Source: Sapria himalayana
Lineage: Eukaryota > Streptophyta > Magnoliopsida > Malpighiales > Rafflesiaceae
Assembly (NCBI GenBank): GCA_029783825.1
Contig: JAREIK010011459.1
Location: 1-64,000, forward strand
Length of the DNA stretch: 64,000 nucleotides
Reading direction: 5' to 3'
Shown piece after piece: positions 13,999 through 26,699 of this stretch. Made by a program: the position numbers and the translations under genes. Every line of letters starts with the position of its first letter. Positions within the stretch are counted from its first letter, which is position 1. The notes under the pieces were generated by a model. It did no database searches, was not told the DNA's origin, and was given only the letters and a program-made list of their open reading frames with translations.

Positions 13999-15235
13999 TT
14001 CTTCTTCTTCTACTACTACAACTACAACTACTACTTCTAATTCTTCATCTTTTTCTTATTTCTTTTTTATTTCTCACCATCTTCTTTCTCTTTCTCATCT
14101 TACTCCACTTCCTCTTATTATTATTCTTCTTTTATTTATATTTTTATCTTCTACTTTATACACTTTGTATCATTACCCTTTTTTATCATTTCCTTTTTCA
14201 TTTTCTTTATTGTCCTCCTAATTTTTTTGATCCTCTTCTTTGATTTCTGTTTCATCGTCATCTTTTTCATTTCATCAATTATATATTTTTTATTATTCCA
14301 TATCTTTTTTTTCAACTCTTTTCTTATTATTCTTTATCTTCTTCTTTTTTCATGTTATTCTTTATCTTCTTCTTCTACATCCCTTGTTGGTTCTTCCTCT
14401 TTGTAGTCTACCTGTTAATTTTCATCATTATCATTATCTTATTCTACTTTTTTACTTTTCTTATTCTTCTGCATCTTTATGTTTTTTTTTCTTCATTTCT
14501 TCTTCATCTTCTTCTTATTTTTTTTCCACTTATTTTCTTCTTCATCCTCCTCTTGTTCTTCTTGATCATTTTCTATGTATATCTAAATTATTATTCATTT
14601 GTTTTTTTTTCTTATTTGCTTCTTCATAGTCTTCTACTTATATTCTACTTTTTTCTCATTTCTTCCTTTCTTCTTTTTCTTCATTTTTTTCTTTTCTTCT
14701 TTTCTTCTTTTTCTCTTTTTCTTCTTTTCTTTTTCTTCTTTTTCATGTTCTTCTTTTCTTCTTGATATTATTCTTCTTCTTCTTCGTATTATTTGTCATC
14801 ATCTTGTACTAATTCTTCTTCATCATCATTTCTTTCTTCTTTAATTTTTTCTTTTTCTTATTTATGTTCTTGTCTATCTTCTTGGTATTTTTTTTCTCTT
14901 TTCTCCCTCTCTTTTATAATTAATATTTTTATAGTTATTGTTATTCTATTATTTTCTTTCTATCTTTTTTCTTTTGTTTTTTCCTCATCTCCCTCTTCTT
15001 CTTCTTCAGCCACCATCTTCCTCTCTACCAACTTTTATTCTACTTCTTTTACTTTATAATCATTATCATCGTATTCTTTTTTTTATTCTTATTTTCATTA
15101 TTATTATTGTTTTTATTCATTTTCTTCATAATCTTCTTCTTTTTCTTTCTTTGTTTCTTTTCTTCTACTTCTTCCTCTTCTCTTATATCATCATCATTAT
15201 CTTCTTCTTCTTATTCATTTCTTCTACTACTTGTG
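12120..15235 (+). repeat. Polypyrimidine (TTC/TTA/TCA)n array, first block
   Basis: About 3.1 kb of degenerate triplet repeat, mostly TTC with TTA, TCA and TTG variants, and almost no G on the + strand. Open frames here encode only Phe/Ser/Leu/Tyr/Ile runs because the triplet period keeps stops away. None looks like a gene. The right edge is a clean change to mixed sequence at about 15235. Confidence 0.93.
13938..13998 (+). repeat. (TTA)n microsatellite, about 20 copies
   Basis: Near-uninterrupted TTA tract inside the TTC array, flanked by CTTCTTATTCTT and CTTCTTCTTCT. It looks like a local re-expansion of one triplet variant. Confidence 0.9.
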
Positions 15236-17865
15236 ACTTTGTTACATTGACAAATTTTATCGATTAAACATTTTTAGAAAAGCTCATTAAGAGAGTCTCT
15301 CATCAACTGAGATCTGCATGTACAAGTGGTATATTACTAATAAATGAATATTCTTCCAAATTTCATTTCTACAAAGATGGTATTACTAGTTAGTTATTCA
15401 ATAATAAGATAACTCATTTTTAGTAAAATAGAAACATAAATTGTTAGACAATTTAAGGTTTGTGAGTTTTTCGTTAAATATATTTAATGATGATTAAGTT
15501 ACATAATTTATATTATGTCGGACATAGAATAAAGGTTGGTGTGTTTTGTAATTAATTATTCCCCTAACTACATACAACATAATTATCACCATTGAGATCA
15601 TCCCAGTGGAGATCTCTTCTTAGTTTTTATCTCAATACATAATTACCAAGATAATAACTCATCTATGCTCGAGATTGATTCACAATCACATACCTTTTTG
15701 GAAGCTTCATTAATAGCCTTTAATGATTGCTTTGTATGCACCTTATATTCTCTAGCCTAAAATATCATATAGACTATTTATTAATATGGTTTGTAAATAT
15801 TTAAATTTTTAGATTCATAAGTATCATTCTCATTTAATTAATATATGTTCCACTCATATTTTACTTGTAGAAACTATATAAGTAAAAGTCATTATAAGGA
15901 CTATCACTATGTCGTGAGTCACAATATACTTGTGCATTTCTCTTGGATTCCATATCATTATTTTCCTAGGTGATAATGTGACTTATACAAGAAAGGTGAA
16001 CCACTTAGAAGAATATTCTTTATAACTTCTCTCCCAATTGAGAAATTACTCTTTTAAGATGTTTACAAAGGATTCATGTAAAAGCATTTATACTTTTAGT
16101 TTTTTAAGTATCATATCCATGATAATTAACATGCCCAAATTTTATGATTCAACATATTAGATTATCTCATGTATCATTGTTGGAAGGACTATCATTTCCT
16201 TCCTATCATATGTGTTAGTGAGTCTTATAGTTTACCTATTACCATTGACCATAATAATCTTACACAAACCTATAAATAATTGAAACCCAAGTATGATACT
16301 TTTTTAATCTTGCACAAACCATCAATATCCATACATAAAATATATCAAGCACATTCATTAATTTATAAAAAAAAGAAATAATTTACATCAGCTATCTCAA
16401 TGTATACATACCCTAGACCTATGATAGTTTGATACATATTTTTAAATTCATCCTTAGTTGAGAAGGAATTAAAAGTTATGATGATTAATCCTTTAAATGT
16501 AAAACCTCTAGGAAGTGCGAAATTTAACTCTAGGGTTTGGTAATTGCCATAGATTTGCTTGTTGCACGATGGAAAAGAAGAGAAAAAAATGAGAGATCCC
16601 TTGAAATTTCAATATCTTCCACTTTTACACTTGAGCAGCTTGCATTACTCTAAATAGAAAGTCATGAATTATAGAAGAATGTCACAACTTTAGCCTTCAT
16701 CATTTCAGCCTAAGGTCACAACTCTAAAAATACTTGTGACTCTAGTCTGTAAAATCACAACACTAGTAACGACTATGACTTGGGGCTAATGTATCTTTGA
16801 TTCTTGGGCGGGACACTATGAATTGACTAAGTCTTCATGCATTTGTCCTTTTTTCATCCATAAAGAGTGACAATTATTAGAAGTGTCTAAAGACTGGTGA
16901 TGGCTTTTAATTTTGTAATATAACCATGACACTATGTATAGGCTACATTGTTGCTAATTGTATTTCTTGAATTTTATATAGTTGTGGCATTGAAAAATAG
17001 CCTGGACACTAAGAAGGTCTCTCATGTGTTTCCGAGGTCATGGTATTAGAAATGCCTATGGAAATGATATTTTACTTCATATATTAGAAGTATTCAAGGT
17101 CTTGTGGGTGGTCATGGCATTGGTTTTCAAATCTACAATATATCATATTGCTATTGTGTTATGCAGATGCCAACAAATTGACAATTAGCTTGAGCATATA
17201 AGTTGTGGAAATGCCTTACTTCGAAGACAAGAGTTGTGGCCTTGGAAATGTAATATCTAAGTAGTCTTTTATAACTTTTAGTATCTCAAAAGTCATGGTT
17301 TTGAATAATTATCATGGCTTTGGCATGAGTAGTATCTCTGTAATTTTTTAGTGTTTAAATGTTGTGGATTTGTAGAAATGCACTCTAACTTGACGACTAC
17401 TAAACCATATTAAGAACTAAATTCTGGTGCTTTGAATTGGCCTTGAGCTTGAGCACTAGTTGGGTACTTGGTTACTATGATAAAAAATTAATATCATAAC
17501 TACTTAAATTTTCTAAGCTAAATATGACTGTAACTTCATATTAATATCATAGCCACTAAGAAATTTTCATGTAGTGGAAAGATTATACTAATGAATTTGA
17601 ATGGTCATGGTGTACAAAAATTATCCCAACCAATTAGGTAGAGTTTCAACCAAGAATAAACATCCAAACTACATGAGACTCAATGATATATCGTCTCTAT
17701 TAAAAACCTTCAAAAACCTATTGATTTCACATATATTCATCAAAACTCTTCAAATTGCCAAAGTTATGAAATCAACTCATATTATCTCTATTTCTATGAA
17801 TACAAAACATCATAAACCACCCAAATATATAAGAATGTTTGATAGTTTGAACATCAAATACTATT
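15236..17865. other. Anonymous mixed-composition segment between TTC arrays
   Basis: About 2.6 kb without triplet bias. All frames are broken by frequent stops, and no RT, integrase, transposase or host domain was recognised. Two internal themes are visible. (R)TCACAAC recurs at 16681, 16714 and 16754. Between about 16975 and 17330 the words GTTGTGG, GTCATGG and ATCATGG recur at uneven spacing. It may be a decayed LTR or other transposon fragment, or unique spacer DNA. A frame opening at 17601 runs about 85 codons through this segment and then only into the next TTC array, so I do not call it a gene. Confidence 0.5.
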
Positions 17866-18106
17866 TTTTGTTTTTGTTTTTCTTTTTCTTCTTTTTTTGT
17901 TTTTATCCTCGTTCTTTTTTTTTCTTCCAATTTTTATTCTTTTTCTTTTCTATTTTCTCTTCTTTGTTTTTTTATTCTTCTACTTATTCACATTTTATTT
18001 CTTGTCCTACTCTTTCTTTATTATCATCATTATCAACTTTGTATTTCTTTTTCTTATTTCATTTTTTTATTATTCTTCTACTTTTTCAACTTCTTCTTCT
18101 ACTAAA

Positions 18107-18151
<45 letters not shown>
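18107..18151 (+). repeat. (ACT)n microsatellite, about 15 copies
   Basis: Pure ACT triplet run between TTCTTCTACTAAA and TTCTTCTTCT, inside the second TTC block. Confidence 0.92.
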
Positions 18152-18154
<3 letters not shown>

Positions 18155-19428
18155 TCTTCTTCTATTTTTTTATTCTTATTCTTATTCTTCCTTTAATACT
18201 TTTTGTTCCTCATCTTCTTCTATTTCATCATCATCACCATATTCTTTCTTATATTTCTTATCTCTTTCTTTTTTTCTTTTCATTCTTCTTCTTCTTCTTC
18301 ATTCAATACTTCTTCTTTTTTATATTCTTCTTCTTCTCTTATTCTTCTTTTTCTTCCTCATCATCTTCTTCTTTTATATTGCTTCTTATTTTTCTTATTT
18401 TTCTTTTATTGTCATGCTTATTCTTTTTTCGTGTTATGCCTATTCTTTTTCTTCTTCTTATTGTCTCCTATATAAATTTTTTTTGTTTCTTTATATTCAT
18501 TCTCTTCCTAATTCAACATTTTTTATTCTTTATCTTTTATTTTATTTTTTATTATTCTTTAACTTCATCTTATTATTAAGCTTATGCTTAATATAATTCT
18601 TATTCTTATTTTCTTCTTAAGGTTATTCTTTTTTTTCTTTTTCTTGTTATCATTTTTCTTCTTTATTTTCTTCTTTGATATTTATCTTCATCTTATTTTT
18701 CTACTCCTTTCTCATCCTCTTCTTTTTGTTCCTTCTTTTTTCAAATATTTTTTTATTCTTATCTGTCAACTTCTTCTTCATCTTCTTTGTCTTATTCTTC
18801 TTGTTATTATTCTTTTGTTCTTCTTCAACATCTTGGTATTAATTTACTTCTTATTCTTGTTTTTAGTTTTTTTTTCTCTTTTTCTTCCTTATCTTTTATT
18901 TATTCTTCTAGTTATTATTTTTTTATTACTAATTCTTTAACTACACATGTTACTTTTTTTTCTTATTCTTCTTTATATTTTCCTTCTTTTTATTCTAATC
19001 TTTGTTCTTCTTGTTACACTTCTTATTCTTTTTCTTCTCCATCCTTTTCTCCAATATATTCCTCTTCTTCACTTATATCATTATCTTTTTTACCAATATC
19101 TTCATCTTCTTATTTTTCATCATCATGATCATCATTATCTTATTCATCATCCACATATTATACTTATTCTTCTTTTTAAATCACTTCTTAATATTCTTTT
19201 ATTTTTTTTATTCTTTTTATTTTTCTTATTCTTCTTATTATTCTTTTCATCTTGTTATTCTTCTTATTCTTCTTTTTCTTTTAGTTATTCTTGTTATTCT
19301 TATTATTATTATTTTTTCTTAATTTTGCTCTTCTTTTTTTGGTTTCACTTTTTCCTCTTCTTCATCAGCATCATCACCTTTTTCATCTATCAATTCTTCT
19401 TCTTCTTGTACTTATTCTTCTTCTTATA

Positions 19429-19464
<36 letters not shown>
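19429..19464 (+). repeat. (CAT)n microsatellite, about 12 copies
   Basis: Pure CAT run following CTTCTTATA. Its reverse complement class, (ATG)n, occurs in the purine array at 30334-30372. Confidence 0.92.
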
Positions 19465-22400
19465 TATCTTATTCCCCTTCTTTAAATTCTTCTCATTTTT
19501 CTTTTTTTTATAATTATTATTATTATTCTTCTTCTTATTCTTTCTCTTCTCCACCTTTCTTTCTTTTCTTTTTTTTTTTATTTTTCTCATTATTCTTATA
19601 CTTCCTCCACTCATTTTCCCCTTTTTATTATTCTTCATCTTCTTTTTATTTTTCTTCATGATCATGAACATCATCATCTTCTTCTTCTTCTCTTTCGGCT
19701 TCTTTCTTCCCTCTTCTTATTCTTCTTATTTGTATTCATTATCATTTTTATTTTTTTCCCTCTTTTGCTTTTTATCCTTATTTTTATAATATATCTTTTT
19801 CATTTTTGTTTTTTTCTTCTTTTTATTATTCTTCTCTTTCTACTTTTTTTCTTCTCCTTCTACTTTTCATCTTCTTCTCTGTTATTATTGTTTTATTATT
19901 ATTTTTTCTGCTTCTTCTTGTTCTTCTATTATTTTCTTTATTGTCATCTTCCTAATCAACATCTTAGACTTATACTTCTTTGTATTATTATTTTACATCT
20001 ACTTGTTCTTCTCCTTCATCGTAATCATAATCATAATCATAATCATCATCATTTCTATTTCTAATTCTTTATATTTTTCTTCTTTTTCTTTTTTTTGTTT
20101 CTTTTTCTTTTTTTTTTATCTTTCTTTTTTAGTGTCTTCTTCCTCATCATAATCATCATATTCTACTTGTACTTATATGTCTTATTTTTCATCATCTCCT
20201 TGTTCTAATTATTTTCTTCATTTTCTGCATCTTCTTCCTCTTCTCAAATATTTATTCTATTTGTTCTTCTACTGCTACTTCTTATTAATCAACATCATTT
20301 CCATCAACTTCTTCTTATACTTTATCTATATTGTTTTCTTTTTCTCTTTTTCTTCTTCTATATCTTTTTATTATTATTCTTTATCTTCACCATCATCATG
20401 ATTTTCATCTTCTATTCATCTTTTTGTATTTCTAATTATTTATATCTTCATCATCATCAATTTCTTTTTTCTTACTGATTATTCTTGTTCTTTTTCTATT
20501 TCTAATTATTCATATTCGTCATTATATATTTCATCAATTTCTTCGTCATATTGATTATTTTTCTTCTATTCCACATTTAATCTTTTCTTTTCTTCTATTA
20601 TTCTTTTTATTCATCTTTTACTTCTTCTTTTTCTTCATCATTATTATTATCTTGTTCATCTTATAGTTTATCTTGTTCATCTTATAGTTTATCTTCTTAT
20701 TTTTCTTCAACTTGTGCTGATTCATTTCTTCATATTCTTCCTCATCTTCTACATTTTTCTCATTTTTAAGTTTTGCTTTGTATTCTTCTTTTTCTTCATA
20801 TTATTATTACTCCTGTACTTTTTCTTTTCTTCTTCATTTTTTATTTCCTCTTCTATGGCTTCTTGTAATTATTTCTCTTTTTATTTTTGAATTCTTCCTT
20901 ATCTTATTTCTTAATCTTCTTTCACTTCTTCTTCCAAGATTCTTCATCTATTTCTTTCTCTATTTATTCATTATATTAATCTTAGTCTTTGTGATCGTCA
21001 TCATCATGGTCATAATCTTCTACTTTTTATACTTATAAATCTTGTAATAATTTTTAATAGTCTTCAATCCTTATTTTTCTTCATCATCATCATCTTTATT
21101 ATCTTTTTTTTTCTAAATCTTCTACATCTTTTTATTTCTTTTTCTTTTTCATCTTATTTTTGTTCTTATTTTAATTCTTCTATTTTTAGTTTTTATTATT
21201 TTTCTATTTCATCTTTTCTTATTTTTTTTACTTAAATTTTTTCTTCTTATTCATCTTATACTAAATATTATTCTTCTTACTATTCTTCTATTTCATTTTT
21301 TTTCTATTTCTACAACTCCTATATGGTTTTGTTTTTCTTATACCCATGATTATTCTTTTTTATCTACATCTTCTTCTTTAGGTTCCAATTTATTATATTC
21401 TTCTTCTACCTATTCTTATTTATTTTTTTCATCTTCTTCTTATATTTCTTATTATTGTTATTATTATTAATCTCTTTATTTTTTCTTATTCTTCTTCTAG
21501 TAGAAGATGAATAAGATTTTTTTTTCATTCTATTCTTCTATTTCTTTTTCTACTTCATCATCATCATCATCTTCTTATTCTTCCTTTTCATCATCATCTT
21601 CTTATCTTCTCTTCTTCTTCTTCTTTTTCTTTTTTCTTCTTCTTCTTTTTTCTATTCTTTTTTTCTTCTTCTTCTTCTTCTTGCTCTTTTTCTTCTTCTT
21701 CCTGTTCTTCCTATTTTTCTTCTTCTACTTCCTATATATCTTCATTTTTTCTTCTTGTCCATCTCCTTCTTTCTCTTTATCATCATCTTTTTCTTTTAAT
21801 TATTATTATTATTATTCTTCTTCCTCCTCTTATTCTACTTCATCTACTTATTCCTCTTAATTTTTTTTTCTCGACTTCTTTTTATTATTATTATTATTAT
21901 TCTTATTCTTCTTCTTCTTCACTTCTCCTTCTACTTTTTTTAATAATATTATTATTCTACTTTTACTTTTTCCTTTTCTTTATTTTCTTTTTCTTACTCT
22001 TGTTCTTGTGCTTCTTCTTCTTTTTCTTCCTCTTGTTCTTGTTATTCTCTTTTTTTAATTTTTTCTTCTTCTTCTACTTCTTCTTCTTCTAATTCTTCTT
22101 ATTCGTCTACTTTTTCTTTTTCTTTTCTTCTCTTATAATCATATTTTTCTTCTCATGTCTTTCTCTTCTTCTCTTCTTCTTTCTCTTCTTCTTTTTATTC
22201 TCTTCTTCGTCTTCTTCTTCGTCTTCCTTCTATCTTCTACATTTCATTTTTCTTCCTCTTTAACTGTATATATTTTTTCTACTTCCTTATCATCATCATC
22301 AATATTATTATCTAATTATTATTTAACTTCTTCTTATTTTTCTGAATTCATTCATCTTTTTCTTAATCTTACTTATTCCTTTTCTTATTCTTCTTCTTAG

Positions 22401-23981
22401 CTTCTTCTTCCCTCCTCCTCCTCCTCCTACTCCTCTTCTCTCTCCTTCTTCCTTCTTCTTCTCTTGTCCTTCTTATTCTTCTTGGTTCTTCCTCTTCTCC
22501 TTCTTTTCTTTTTCATATTATTATTCTTCCTTCGTATCCTCTTCTTTACTTTTTTATTACTCCTTTTCTTTTTCTTCCTTTTCTAATTCTTCTTTTCCTT
22601 CTCTTCTTCTTCTTCTATCCTTCTTCTTCTTCTTCATCTTTTTATTTTATTATTTTTTTTTTCTACCTCTTCCTCTTATTCTACTTCTTTTTATCTTCTT
22701 AATTTCACTTATTATTATATTATTATTATTCTTATTCTTCTTCTTTTTTCTTCTTTTTTTTTTTCTCTTCTTCATCTTCTTTTTCATAATCTTCCATTCT
22801 TTTTTTCTTCTTTTTTCTTTTTTCATCTCCTCTTTTTTTTTCTCTTCTTCCAATCTTTCTTTTTTCTTACCTTTTTTTATATTCTTCTTTCTATGCTTTA
22901 CCTTCTTCCTCTTCCCCTTTTATTTTTCTTATTCATCTTTATCTCATACTCACCCTACTCTTCTTCTTCGTATTCTTCTACTTCTTCATTCTTTTATTGT
23001 TCTTTTTCTAATATTTCTCTTCTTATTATTCTTCTTCTTCTACCCGCTTCATCTTTTTTCTATTTTTTTTATTCTTCTTTTTTTTTCGACTACTTTTCTT
23101 CTTCTTTTTTCCTTCTTATTATTTAACTTCATTTTATCTTCATCTTCTTCTACTTTTATTTTTTTTCTTTTTTTTTTCTTTTTTTTTCTTCTTCTTAACT
23201 CTCTTCTCTTTTTCTTCTAAAACTTCTTTTTCTTTTCTTTTCTATTTCCATTTCCTCTTATTTTTCTTCATTTTTCTACTTATTCTTCAAATTCTTTCTC
23301 ATCCTCTACTCTTTTTTCTATTCATTTTTTTCTTATTTTTCTTGTTACTTTTCATCTATAATTCACTTTCTATTTCTACTTTATCTTTATCTTTTTCTTT
23401 TTCTTTCTCTTCTTATTTCTTTTTCTACTTCCTCCCGCTCTTCTTCCTTCTTTGTTTTTTTTCCTCTTTTCTTATTTATTTCTTCGTCTATTTCTTTTCT
23501 TTTTCTTTTCTTTTTCTGTCCTTCTTCTCCTTCTTTCTTCTTCTTTCTCTATTTTTATTCTCTTCTTACTTCCTTTTCTACTTGTCTCCTTCCTATCCTT
23601 CTTCTTCGTCTAATCTTTTACTCCCTTCAGCTTTTCTTTTTTCTTCTATTATTCTTCCAGCTTCTTATTTTTTTTCTACCACTTTTTCTTCTTTTTCTTC
23701 TTCTTCATCCGCTTCTTCTTTTGCATCTTCCTCTTTTTCTTCATCCTCTACTTCTTTTTCTTCTTCCTCTTTTTCTACTTCTTCTTTTTCGTATTCCTTT
23801 TTTTCTTTTTTTCTCTTCTTATTATTATTCTTATTCTTCTTATTCTTCTTCTCTTTTATCTTTTTCTTCCTCTTCCTCTAGTTCTTCTTCTTCATTTTCT
23901 TCTCCTTCTTTTTCTTATCCTTCTTTTTCTTCTCCTTCTTCATCCTCTTCTTTTACATCTCATTCTTATTACTCTTTTTCT

Positions 23982-24060
23982 TAAATTTTTTCTTCTTCAC
24001 CTTCTTCTTCCTCTTCTTCATCTTAAATAGAAGAACATGAAGAAGGTGAAAAAGAATTTA
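23982..24060. repeat. Imperfect palindrome at the TTC-to-GAA strand flip
   Basis: Left arm 23982-24024 and right arm 24029-24060 are inverted copies with small indels. TAAATT, CACCTTCTTC and CTTCTTCATCT on the left answer AGAAGAACATGAAG, GAAGAAGGTG and AATTTA on the right. All sequence left of the centre is pyrimidine-rich and all array sequence right of it is purine-rich. Confidence 0.7.
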
Positions 24061-24842
24061 AAAAAAGATGTTGATGATGAAAAAAAGTATCAGAGGAAAC
24101 AGGAATAGAAGATGAATAAAAAGTAATAGAAAAAAAATATGTGAAAAGAAAGATAGTGATGATGTTAATGAACAAGGAGATAAACAAAATAAGAAATAAA
24201 AAAATGAAGAATTAGATTAAGAAGAAGAATAACAAGATAAAAAACAAGAAAACAAAGAAAAAAAAAGAAGAACAAGAAGAAGCACAAATATAAAAAGAAA
24301 TATAAGGAAGAAGAAGAAAAAATAGTTGTAGTTTAAGAATAAGATGTACAACACAATGAATAATTATAATAATAATAATAGGAAAAAACAATGAAAAAAA
24401 TAATAAAACAATTAAAAAAAAGAAGAATATGATTCAGTAGAAGCAGAAGATGAATAAAAACAAAAGTTTAAAAAAAGTGAAAGAAGGAGTGGTACTATAA
24501 GTAGAAGAAAAAGGGCGAAATCAAGAAGAAAAAAAAGTTGGTGAAGAACAAGTAAAAAAAGAAGATAAATAACATAATTAAAATGAAGAAGAATAGAGAT
24601 CATGAACAAGAAGAAGTGAAAGAAGTGAAAAAGAAATTGAAAAGAAGAAAAAGCATAAAAAATAAATAGAAATAAAAGTTGATGATAATTAAGAAGTGTA
24701 TAAAAAAATGTAGGAAAAGCTGGTAAAAAAGAACGAAAAGTTTAAGAAGAAATGCATAAAAAAGGAGAAAGAAACTGAGAAAAATAAAAATAAAAAGAAT
24801 AAAATAAAAAAATATCAGAAGAATTAGAATAAGAATAAGAAT
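24029..24842 (+). repeat. Polypurine (GAA)n-type array upstream of LINE-1
   Basis: A/G-rich degenerate triplets (GAA, AAA, TAA, GAT) begin immediately after the palindromic centre. Near the right end the array contains AATAAGAATAAGAATAAAAA, which also occurs after LINE-1. No gene. Confidence 0.9.
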
Positions 24843-24862
24843 AAAAACATGGACAAGAACAA
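24843..24862 (+). repeat. Target-site duplication, left copy, LINE-1
   Basis: AAAAACATGGACAAGAACAA lies directly before the first LINE-derived base. It matches 26700-26719 at 19 of 20 positions (G/A difference at the tenth base). Confidence 0.8.
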
Positions 24863-24864
24863 TT

Positions 24865-25485
24865 TCAAATTTTAACCCTGTAATTTTAAATAAAATACAC
24901 ACAGAAAAGAAAGCAGAACGGGAATGGTTCCTAAATATAAAAATAAATAAACAATATTGGACGAAAAGTATTTCTTGGCACAAACCTCCGGAAGGAAAAC
25001 TCTCATTAAATACGGATGGAAGCTTTAATAGGGACACAGGTATAGCGGGGGGAGGTGGATTAATAAGAGATTCTTCAGGGACAGTTATGAAAGCTTTTAC
25101 TACAGTTAGTGTAGCATCCTCGGCTCTACATTCAAAAATTAGAGCATTAAATTTAGGTTTAACTGTTTGTAAAAAATTAGACTATAAGAATATTCAAATA
25201 CAGGTAGATTCATTGCTATTAGTCAATTTAGTAACAAAGAAAATATCTCTTTGGAAACATGAAGATGAATTAGAAATTATTTTGAATCTCATAGAAGAAC
25301 TGAATGCATCAATTTTACATATATATAGAGAGCTAAACACCCCGGCAGACAATCTTGCAAGGCTAGGATCGCAAAAAGGAGAAGCAGAATATGATGAGGT
25401 TACTCTGCCGATAAAAATAAAAGGCCTAGTGGAACTAGACAAGAATGCAGTTCCCTATGTAAGAGTTAGTAAGGGTAGAAAGTGA
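24865..25485 (+). pseudogene. LINE-1 ORF2 C-terminal fragment with RNase H domain
   Basis: One uninterrupted frame of about 206 codons runs from the truncation point to a TGA at 25483. It has no start codon of its own; the first Met (25087) already lies inside the RNase H domain. Visible landmarks are SWHKPPEGKLSLNTDGSFN with the first catalytic Asp, a GGGGLIRDS loop, IQVDS with a later Asp, and NTPADNLARLGS with the final Asp. The helix that normally carries the catalytic Glu reads ALHSKIRAL, so Lys replaces Glu. The protein ends with a conserved PYVRV-basic tail. The role in the family is removal of RNA from the RNA/DNA hybrid during reverse transcription. This fragment is probably inactive. 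Confidence 0.9.
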
Positions 25486-26610
25486 GAGGCAGTTAAAATA
25501 TTAATAGATCATATAGGTATAATAGAAGAGGAAAGGTTAACGGTAAAAAATGGGGTTCTCTTGGGGAATATGGTATAGATGTATTTGTCTTTCTTAGCAG
25601 CGCAGCTCACTCAAAGCTTCATTCACTGGGAGGCAAGATTTGTTGGCACATGCAGTCTAAACCTCATTTGCTTTATTTCTTTGTTTATTGTATGTTTAAA
25701 AGTCTTATTTATGCTTATGAGAACAATGTTGCAAGGTCATGTGTTAATTAATTAGTTAGGATGCTAGAACATTAGACGTTGGGGTATAGAATATGTCTTG
25801 CTGTCATTAAGGAAGCAAATTTCAGATTTGCTAAGGTTCAATGAGGGTACAGAAATGAAGTGGCTATGGGGGAAAAATGGCGCACAAAGTTGATGGGATA
25901 CGGCAATGAATTCTAGAAGTCAAGCAAAGGAAGGCAGCAAACTGAACATGAAGACGGCAGGAGTAAAGAGAAGAATGGAAAAGTGAAAATAGCAGAACAT
26001 GGAGGGCAATATAGCGAAAATTAAGCTGTTAGAAGGAATGGAGGCAGTCGGTAGGGGAATTTCTGTCCCTACAGTTACAGGTTTGTTTAGAAAGGAATCT
26101 AGGAGGGAGAAAAGAAATAGAATGTATATTTGGCTTTGTTTTTCTTGGTTTTCTTAGCAGTGCAGGTATTATACAGCATACATGATGAAGGGTTAGTCAA
26201 GCTCTTGTAACAGCATATAAAGTGTAGAGTGCAGCATATATAGTGAAAGTCAAGGCTCCGGAACATCATATAAAGTGAAGAACTAGAGGGAGCAGGATTC
26301 AAAGGGCTGGAGAAAAGGTGTAGCATGAAGGGTGCTTATGCAATAAAGTTTCAGGCATGTAAGGAAGATAAATCCCTATGCAGAAAAATGTTTGTTGTGC
26401 AGGATTTGGAGCCGTAAAATGACTTATAGAAGGAGGTCCATGAAGGGAAAGTTAACATTACGGAAGTGGGCATATAACCGAGTTACAAGTTCAGAATGGA
26501 AGTTAAAAATAACTCAAGATCTTTAAACAAATAAGCTCAAAGCGAGCACACGTACTCATATTAAAATTAGGCTTGGTTCTTTGTCTCTTTTTTTCATTAA
26601 AGTGTATGGG
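25486..26610 (+). other. LINE-1 3' untranslated region
   Basis: Non-coding tail of the element. It contains two pyrimidine tracts followed by TTCTTAGCAG (ending near 25600 and 26160) that resemble 3' splice acceptors. It also has a short tandem motif, (A/T)CATATAWAGTG, repeated three times between about 26210 and 26280. Short frames on both strands (for example 26099-26326, minus) show no family features. Confidence 0.6.
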
Positions 26611-26699
26611 TGTAAGAGGGATAAGGGTAGATTTTAGTTTGTAAAAAGGGTATTCCTCCGCCAAAAGAGAGGGTTAAAATTAATAAACAACTTTAAAAA
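26611..26699 (+). terminator. Conserved LINE 3' terminus and polyadenylation signal (LINE-1)
   Basis: Contains CCGCCAAAAGAGAGGG and then TTAATAAACAA, in which AATAAA is a canonical poly(A) signal, followed by an A-run. The same block ends LINE-2 (35436-35529) and LINE-5 (57693-57784), with a diverged version in LINE-4 (53578-53656). It is the likely recognition end for reverse transcription in this family. Confidence 0.8.

Larger units (their letters stand above)
17866..24025 (+). repeat. Polypyrimidine (TTC)n-type array, second block
   Basis: About 6.2 kb of degenerate TTC/TTA/TCA/CTC triplets. It is richest and most TTC-pure from about 21500 to 24000. It holds an (ACT)n tract of about 15 copies at 18107-18151 and a (CAT)n tract of about 12 copies at 19429-19464. 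Many overlapping open frames (Phe/Ser/Leu rich) are artefacts of the triplet period. The block ends in the palindromic strand flip at 24026. Confidence 0.93.
24863..26699 (+). mobile_element. LINE-1: 5'-truncated RNase H-type LINE
   Basis: Non-LTR retrotransposon copy keeping only the C-terminal part of ORF2 and about 1.2 kb of 3' UTR. It is bounded by a 20-bp duplication of the purine array, so the extent is known almost to the base. The 3' end matches LINE-2 and LINE-5: a CCGCCAAAAGAGAGGG box, then an AATAAA signal, then an A-run. It is likely the youngest copy of the family here, because its coding part is still open and its flanking duplication is nearly identical. Autonomous movement is impossible, since reverse transcriptase and endonuclease are missing. 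Confidence 0.9.

Noticed and set aside
17601..18596. 331-codon frame with a non-repetitive N-terminal part of about 85 residues
   Set aside because: The rest is TTC array, the first part matches no family I know, and it has no upstream signals. It is most likely a chance opening before the array.
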